A stretch of DNA of 10,997 nucleotides from JANOQP01 sp044227705 (GTDB taxonomy: Bacteria; Bacteroidota; Bacteroidia; Chitinophagales; Saprospiraceae), in NCBI GenBank assembly GCA_044227705.1, contig JBGAWE010000185.1, positions 1 through 10,997 of the forward strand. The letters are read 5' to 3'. The translations under genes and the position numbers were made by a program. Below are positions 6,100-10,997 of this stretch, in pieces. Each line of letters begins with the position of its first letter. The stretch's first letter is position 1. The notes under the pieces were generated by a model that had not been told where the DNA came from, did not search any database, and worked only from the letters and a program-made list of their open reading frames with translations.

Positions 6100-7431
6100 T
6101 CAATCAACCTCAACATTGATTGGCCGCTCGTAACCAGTCCGCAACCAGTCGCGGTGCGCCCAGTTGAAGTACCATTGGATGGGCGCAGCATGGGTTCCGT
6201 GCTTGATGGCCAAGTCCCAGAGCTTGTAGGGATTGATGTTCATCATCGCCTTGTAGGCAAAAATCTCCCCGCGCATCCTTTTGTAGACCTCGCGGTCGAA
6301 ATGGCGGAAAGTCTTCATCGAAAAGTCGTTTGTCTCGACGGCCCGCTCGATGAACGCGGCCGCAATGAGGCCCGAGAACATCCCCGTGCCGATGCCCTCG
6401 CCGTTGGATGGGCAGACCATTGAGGCCGCATCGCCGAGCAGGAGCCAATGGTCGCCCGCTGTGCGCCGTTGGCGGCTGGCCAGCGGGATTCCGTAGCCGA
6501 TTGGGTTCTCCAAAGCGGTCGCCCCCTCGAAACGCGGGCGCAACACGGGGTCGTTTTTTATCAAATCTTGAAAAACCTCGCGCAGGTTGATCTTGTGCCG
6601 ACTGATGACTTCACTCACCATGCCGAAACCGACGTTCCAATGGTTGCCCGCCAACGGGAACATGTAGAAATAGGACATCGGCAGGCGCGGCGGCATGTAA
6701 ATCTCGATCGGGTTGCGCGGATGCGCGGCGGCGAGGTTGGCGTGGTAGCAGCGCAGCGTCCCGGCGTAGTGCCGCCGGTCGATTTGCCGCTCGCCGAGCG
6801 CGCGCAGCACGACGGAATGGTCGCCATCGGCCCCGACGACGAGGCGGGCGCGGGTCTCGAAGGTCTTCTCTCCCTTTTTCGAGGTGATTTTCCAGCCTTC
6901 GGGGGTCTTTTCGAGGCTCGCCACTTTCGTCTCCTCGTGGAAGTCGGCATATCGCGGGTCGAATTTCTTCACCAGGAAATCATCGAAGTCCAATCGCTTG
7001 GCCGTCCACAAGACCGGTCGGTTCGGCACCGAGGGAAGTTCGTCGTTGAGGAACTCGCTGCTCCTGCCGTTCGGTGTCCAGGCGCGGAGGCCCCAGCTTT
7101 TTTGAAAACGAGGGTGGGCAGGAAGCTCCTTTTCCACGATTTGGGGGTCGAGCTGCCGCAAAACGCGGACGACCTTGAGGTCAAGCCCGTCGCCACAGAT
7201 CTTGTCGCGGGGAAACTTGGCCGCGTCGACGATGACGTGCGGGATTTTCTTCTTCGCCAAAAAGAGGGATAGCGTGGCCCCGGCGGGACCTGCCCCGACG
7301 ATGAAAATGTCGGCATTGGCGGGAACGGGCTTCAAATCGGGAGGACTGTTTTGGGTGAATAGTTTTGCCGCCAACACGGCAGCCAAATCCTTTTTGCGGT
7401 GCAACACGATCGCATCGCTGTCGGGCCACAA
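6100..7431 (-). CDS. FAD-dependent oxidoreductase, geranylgeranyl reductase family
   Basis: This protein of up to 443 residues belongs to the geranylgeranyl-reductase-like flavoproteins, which reduce isoprenoid double bonds or act on other lipophilic substrates using FAD. The dinucleotide-binding motif GAGPAG is at residues 46-51. It is followed by the family signature KICGDGL (77-83), GADGDHS (200-206) and the second FAD site LLGDAASMVCPSNGEGIGTGM (331-351). No membrane segment is evident. The start is uncertain: the longest frame begins at TTG 7429-7431, only 18 bp from the divergent cytochrome start. GTG 7405-7407 or a later GTG near codon 19 would leave room for promoters and lose nothing conserved. 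The substrate is unknown; menaquinone side chains or a carotenoid/lipid pathway are options, with no neighbour to decide. Confidence 0.85.
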   Translation of the reverse strand: MWPDSDAIVLHRKKDLAAVLAAKLFTQNSPPDLKPVPANADIFIVGAGPAGATLSLFLAKKKIPHVIVDAAKFPRDKICGDGLDLKVVRVLRQLDPQIVEKELPAHPRFQKSWGLRAWTPNGRSSEFLNDELPSVPNRPVLWTAKRLDFDDFLVKKFDPRYADFHEETKVASLEKTPEGWKITSKKGEKTFETRARLVVGADGDHSVVLRALGERQIDRRHYAGTLRCYHANLAAAHPRNPIEIYMPPRLPMSYFYMFPLAGNHWNVGFGMVSEVISRHKINLREVFQDLIKNDPVLRPRFEGATALENPIGYGIPLASRQRRTAGDHWLLLGDAASMVCPSNGEGIGTGMFSGLIAAAFIERAVETNDFSMKTFRHFDREVYKRMRGEIFAYKAMMNINPYKLWDLAIKHGTHAAPIQWYFNWAHRDWLRTGYERPINVEVD

Positions 7432-7449
7432 TCTTCAAAAACACGTCCC

Positions 7450-9474
7450 ATGATTTTTGCAAAAAAGACCTTTTGGTTTGCGCTCTGCATCCCGGCGGTG
7501 GTCGGCTGGTTCGGAGGCTTTTCGACCGAGGAGACGAAAAAACCATTTCACACGGCCTCCGAACTGGCTTTTTTCAAGAAAAACCGGCTCGACCCGACGG
7601 CAAAATCAAATCATTTCAGCCACGAGGCGATGCTCGGCGACCCCGTCGCGAAGCTTGTCATCGACTCGAACATCCTGTTTCCGACCGGGCGGGTCTGCGG
7701 CGGCTGCCACGGGCGCGACACGCAGGGAATCGCGCTCGTCAACTCGGCCGGGCAGGACGTCAACATCTACGACGACTGGCGCGCCTCGATCATGGGAAAC
7801 GCCGCCCGCGACCCGTTCTGGCGAGCGAAGGTGGAACACGAGAGCCTCACGAACCCGGCCCACGCGCTCGCGTTGCAAGACAAATGCACGTCGTGCCACG
7901 CCCCGACGGGGCACTACCAAGCCTTCCTCCACGACAAAAAACAGCACTACGGCTTGGCCGAACTGGTGGCCGACACGATTGGGCAGGACGGCGTGACGTG
8001 CCAGGCTTGCCACGCGCAGAGTTATGTTGGCATCGGGTCGCGGAATTCGGGCGACATCCTCTTCGACACGACGCGCGTGGCCTATGGGCCATATGAACAG
8101 GTGTTTTTCCCGCCGATGCAACAGTTTGTGGGCATCACTCCAAAGTACGGCGACCATATCCCTGACGGAGGGCTGTGCGCAAGCTGTCATACGCTGCTGA
8201 CCAATGTCGTCGACCTGTCCGGGCAGTTGACCGGGAAGACTTTCGTCGAGCAAGCAACGTATCACGAGTGGCTCAACTCAAAGTACAAGTCGATGGAAGT
8301 GACTTGCCAGACGTGCCACATCCCGCAGGACGCGGGATCGGTCATCCCAGCGGACAACTATGTGAACATCCAACCGAAATATCCATTCGGCGTCCACGAA
8401 CTGGCGGGGGCAAACACGTTGATGCTCAACATTTTAAAGGAAAACCGGGCCGCGCTGGGCATCGAAAAGGTGCTGCCCGAGCTGTTCGACTCGAGCATCG
8501 AGGCCACGCGGCGGATGCTCCAAAAAAAGTCGCTCGACATCACGCTTTCGCCGGGCACATTGAGTGGAGACACGGCCTTCTTCAACTTAAAATTGGTGAA
8601 CAAGGCGGGGCATAAGTTCCCGAGCGGGTACCCGTCGCGCCGAGCGTTCGTGCAACTGTTCGTGACCGACGCAACGACGGGCGACACGCTCTTTTCGAGC
8701 GGCGCGATGAACCCGGATTTCACGCTCAAGGGAGAACCGGCGTTGCTGACGGAGCCGCACCACGACGTCATCAGAAGTTCGGACGAAGTGCAGATCTACG
8801 AGCTGGTCGCAGCCGACGTGAACGGGGACTTCACGACGATTTTGGAGCGCAGCGCGACGGCTATGAAAGACAACCGCTTGCCGCCGCTCGGCTTCAAAAA
8901 GAGCAGTCCAGTCTACGACACGACGCGCATCGTCGGTGCGGCGGAAAACGACCCGGACTTCAACATTTTGAGCGGTGCAGAAGGGTGGGGCGGCGACATC
9001 GTGCACTTCCACGTGCCGGTCAACGGGTTTTCGGGAAAGGTGAACGTGACCGCGCGGGTGCTTTACCAGAGCATTCCACAAAAATGGATGAACGAAGTCT
9101 TCCAAACCGACGCGCCGCTGATAAACAACTGGAAATCAATGTACTACGCGGCGGACAGATCGCCGGTGGTGGTCGCAGAGGCGCAACTCTCGGGGCTTTA
9201 CATCAGCTCCGTCGCCTCGGCAGAACCGGAAAGTGGAGAAAGCCTGCTCATCAGTCCGAACCCGACGTTCGACGGCCGTTTTTTCCTCCACAACACGGGT
9301 GGAGAAAAGGTTGGAACGGTCAAAGTTTTTGCAGCCGATGGGAGAGAAGCGGTCTTAAAGAAGCCGCAGCGGCCCGGACAGCCGTTCGAGCTGCCCGCAT
9401 CGGAGAAAGGGGCGTTCATCGTCGTCGTCGAGACGGAAAAAGGGACGTGGGCGCGAAAACTCGTGAAGTTTTAG
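7450..9474 (+). CDS. Five-heme c-type cytochrome with T9SS C-terminal sorting domain
   Basis: This 674-residue protein begins with a hydrophobic export signal (about residues 4-22, KKTFWFALCIPAVVGWFGG). Five CXXCH heme sites follow: CGGCH 83-87, CTSCH 146-150, CQACH 184-188, CASCH 243-247 and CQTCH 286-290, spaced as in cytochrome c554-like multiheme proteins. Residues about 350-590 look like beta-rich domains without further hemes. The last 75 or so residues form a type A Por/T9SS sorting domain (LLISPNPTFDGRF, then GAFIVVVETEKGTWARKLVKF), which directs passage across the outer membrane and usually surface attachment. This predicts a cell-surface redox protein; its electron partner is not in the window. 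ATG 7450 is chosen over GTG 7399 because the signal peptide begins there. It is divergent from the flavoprotein gene. Confidence 0.92.
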   Translation: MIFAKKTFWFALCIPAVVGWFGGFSTEETKKPFHTASELAFFKKNRLDPTAKSNHFSHEAMLGDPVAKLVIDSNILFPTGRVCGGCHGRDTQGIALVNSAGQDVNIYDDWRASIMGNAARDPFWRAKVEHESLTNPAHALALQDKCTSCHAPTGHYQAFLHDKKQHYGLAELVADTIGQDGVTCQACHAQSYVGIGSRNSGDILFDTTRVAYGPYEQVFFPPMQQFVGITPKYGDHIPDGGLCASCHTLLTNVVDLSGQLTGKTFVEQATYHEWLNSKYKSMEVTCQTCHIPQDAGSVIPADNYVNIQPKYPFGVHELAGANTLMLNILKENRAALGIEKVLPELFDSSIEATRRMLQKKSLDITLSPGTLSGDTAFFNLKLVNKAGHKFPSGYPSRRAFVQLFVTDATTGDTLFSSGAMNPDFTLKGEPALLTEPHHDVIRSSDEVQIYELVAADVNGDFTTILERSATAMKDNRLPPLGFKKSSPVYDTTRIVGAAENDPDFNILSGAEGWGGDIVHFHVPVNGFSGKVNVTARVLYQSIPQKWMNEVFQTDAPLINNWKSMYYAADRSPVVVAEAQLSGLYISSVASAEPESGESLLISPNPTFDGRFFLHNTGGEKVGTVKVFAADGREAVLKKPQRPGQPFELPASEKGAFIVVVETEKGTWARKLVKF

Positions 9475-9840
9475 CCGGCGCATGGCCCGATTTGGGTAGT
9501 CAAAACTTGGCGCCATTGTTGCATAAAAAGAGCGTGGTCGTCCCGCCTTGTATGCGTGAGCCCAAAGCCGAAGCTTGCAACAAAAGAAACTCTGTTTAAT
9601 CCGGTACTCGCCTTCTCTAATCCACCTGACTACCGGTATTGCTTATAATCCAGGTTCCAATTGTTGTAATCTCATGAATGCAAGGCGGCCTCGCAAGGGC
9701 CGCTTTTGTTTTTTGTGGCCGTCCGGTGATGCGCCGATGCTGTGGGGCTTCAGGCCAAGCTCCCGACAGTCCGGCGTTAAAATTCGACGACCGGGCGGCT
9801 TCGCGTTCAAACCTGAAACCGGTTTTCGGATAATTGCGCC
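9475..9840. other. Gene-free 366-bp stretch between cytochrome and tolC-type gene
   Basis: I see no credible gene. The 89-codon frame at 9575-9844 has no family resemblance, overlaps the tolC-type start and crosses the terminator. The stretch contains an 8-bp inverted repeat TTGTTGCA (9516-9523) / TGCAACAA (9576-9583), a CCGGTA/TACCGG pair around 9601-9636, and a strong hairpin terminator at 9682-9715. A small RNA ending at that terminator is possible but unsupported. No tRNA could be folded on either strand. Confidence 0.6.
9682..9715 (+). terminator. Intrinsic terminator upstream of the tolC-type gene
   Basis: A 9-bp stem (AAGGCGGCC / GGCCGCTTT, one G-U pair) closes a 7-nt loop, TCGCAAG. 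It runs into TTTTGTTTTTTG. The T-rich side is on the plus strand, so it terminates rightward transcription, most simply the cytochrome mRNA whose stop is about 208 bp upstream. It also insulates the tolC-type gene, whose promoter should lie in 9716-9840. Confidence 0.75.
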
Positions 9841-10997
9841 ATGAAAAAACTGGCGCTACTCACCTTCCTTTTTCCCGGAGCACTGGCCGCGCAAACGCCC
9901 CACGCGGACATATTGAGCGGGTACATTGAGCAGGGCCTCCGCACCAACCGCGCCCTCCAATCGCAGGAGATCGACCTAGAAAAAAACCGCGAGGCAATTC
10001 GCCAGGCCCGCGCCCTTTACCAGCCAACAGTCAACTTCGCCGCCACTTACATGCAGGCCATCGGGGGCCGCAGCATCGACCTGCCCATCGGCGACCTGCT
10101 CAACCCGGTTTACTCGACGCTCAATCAGCTTACAGCGTCGAACAACTTCCCCGCCATCCAGAACACGCAGTTGAACTTCCTCCCGACCAATTTTCAGGAG
10201 ACGAAAATCAAGTTTGCCCAGCCGCTTTTCAACCCCGATTTGCGGCACAACTTGTTGATTCAGAAAGAGTTGGGCCAGACCGCCGTTCTCAAAAAGGAAC
10301 AGCTCGCGCACGAGCTTCGCGGCGAAATCCGCGCCGCCTACCTCCAATTTGCCCAAGCCATGGAGGCCGAGAAAATCTGGTCTGCCGCCGTCTCGCTCGC
10401 CGACGAACTGCTGCGCGTCAACCAGTCTTTGGTGAAAAACAACGTCGCCACAAACGATGTCATCGCCTCCGCCGAATACGAAAAGAGCCGAGCGGAGGAA
10501 CAGCTTTTCAAAGTCAAGCAGGGGCAAAAGGCAGCGCGGGCCTACTTTTTTTTCCTGATAAACGAGGAAAATCCGACGGCTGCAATCCAGCTCGATTCTA
10601 CCGTCTGGCAGGGCGATTTGAAGAAGTTCAACCTTGACGAAATGATCGCCTCCGCGCAATCCAATCGATTGGAAATCAAGCAGTTGGAAGAAGTTTCAAA
10701 ACTTCTCAACCTACAAACCGATGCGCAGGATGACCATCGACGATTGCCCTCGGCGTTCGTCGGCGGGGAGTTCGGCTTTCAAGGATACGGGTATCATTTT
10801 CTTGACAAACAGGCCTACGGCCTCGCCCAAGTAGGATTGAACTACACGATTTACGACGCGAAGCTCAACCGCTCCAAAACCCAGCAGCTTCGGCTCGAAA
10901 ACGAGAAGACGCGGCTGCAAATCGAGGACGCGAAAGCGGGGATTTTCCTTCAAGTAAAGAAGGCGTTCTTCGACTGGGAGACTGCCTCACAAGCAAC
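9841..10997 (+). CDS. TolC-family outer membrane efflux protein, N-terminal part
   Basis: An open frame of 385 codons runs to the window edge without a stop. It begins MKKLALLTFLFPGALAAQ, a signal peptide with a likely cut after ALA. The rest fits the outer membrane efflux protein (OEP) family. There is an early helix with repeated LxxNRALQSQEIDLEKNRE and RQARALYQPTVNF (the first strand entry). A strand/turn region follows (KFAQPLFNPDLRHN). Long alpha-helical coiled-coil stretches come next, with AxxSLADELLRVNQSLVKNNVATNDVIASAEYEK. A second-repeat entry is at RRLPSAFVGGEFGFQG, then VGLNYTIYDAKLNRSKTQQ. Such trimeric channel-tunnels dock with a membrane-fusion protein and an inner-membrane pump; those genes should follow beyond the edge. 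The ATG at 9841 is preferred because the signal peptide starts there; no Shine-Dalgarno sequence is seen. Confidence 0.9.
   Translation, partial: MKKLALLTFLFPGALAAQTPHADILSGYIEQGLRTNRALQSQEIDLEKNREAIRQARALYQPTVNFAATYMQAIGGRSIDLPIGDLLNPVYSTLNQLTASNNFPAIQNTQLNFLPTNFQETKIKFAQPLFNPDLRHNLLIQKELGQTAVLKKEQLAHELRGEIRAAYLQFAQAMEAEKIWSAAVSLADELLRVNQSLVKNNVATNDVIASAEYEKSRAEEQLFKVKQGQKAARAYFFFLINEENPTAAIQLDSTVWQGDLKKFNLDEMIASAQSNRLEIKQLEEVSKLLNLQTDAQDDHRRLPSAFVGGEFGFQGYGYHFLDKQAYGLAQVGLNYTIYDAKLNRSKTQQLRLENEKTRLQIEDAKAGIFLQVKKAFFDWETASQA

Noticed and set aside
7606..8265. 219-codon minus-strand frame opposite the cytochrome
   Set aside because: It overlaps the region with the heme motifs of the real gene; no recognisable domain.
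9590..9690. Possible tRNA (a GGTTCCAA-like word at 9653-9660)
   Set aside because: No T-arm stem, acceptor stem or anticodon arm could be formed around it on either strand.
9575..9844. 89-codon frame before the tolC-type gene
   Set aside because: Crosses a strong terminator hairpin, overlaps the next start and has no domain or signal.
9976..10659. 227-codon minus-strand frame opposite the tolC-type gene
   Set aside because: The plus strand encodes a continuous TolC-family protein with signal peptide from 9841; the minus frame is a shadow.

Overview
The window looks like a GC-rich member of the Bacteroidota, most likely Saprospiria-like. The evidence is a type IX secretion (T9SS) C-terminal sorting domain on a multiheme cytochrome, a bacterial Roco protein (LRR-ROC-COR), a formylglycine-generating-enzyme (FGE)-type domain gene, and starts that mostly lack a Shine-Dalgarno sequence. 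The lineage below phylum is inference.

Left part (1-2153) is ordinary core genome: the 3' end of a PIF1/RecD-like helicase, a convergent acpH (ACP phosphodiesterase) whose stop abuts the helicase stop with no gap, then divergently ychF (ribosome-associated ATPase), followed by a weak hairpin terminator.

The middle (about 2190-6045) is accessory DNA. It opens with a tandem array of four 42-bp units (eight half-units of about 21 bp) and a 110-bp multi-hairpin palindromic element. Then come an FGE/C-type-lectin-fold gene broken by seven frame changes, a 277-bp structured gap, and a Roco gene. The Roco reading frame breaks twice near its 3' end. Reading through both breaks restores a helical tail resembling the effector-associated domain EAD11, ending at 5920-5922. 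A second copy of the 110-bp palindrome follows, in the opposite orientation to the first. The two inverted copies therefore bracket exactly the two broken genes. I read this as the remains of a conflict or signalling island: an FGE-fold recognition protein, perhaps once diversified by a diversity-generating retroelement, next to a Roco switch NTPase.

Right part (6100-10997) is intact again: a geranylgeranyl-reductase-family flavoprotein on the minus strand, a divergent five-heme T9SS cytochrome, a 366-bp gap with a good terminator hairpin, and the first 385 codons of a TolC-family outer-membrane efflux protein that runs off the window. These flanking genes show no frameshifts, which argues that the damage in the middle is real decay and not general sequencing error.
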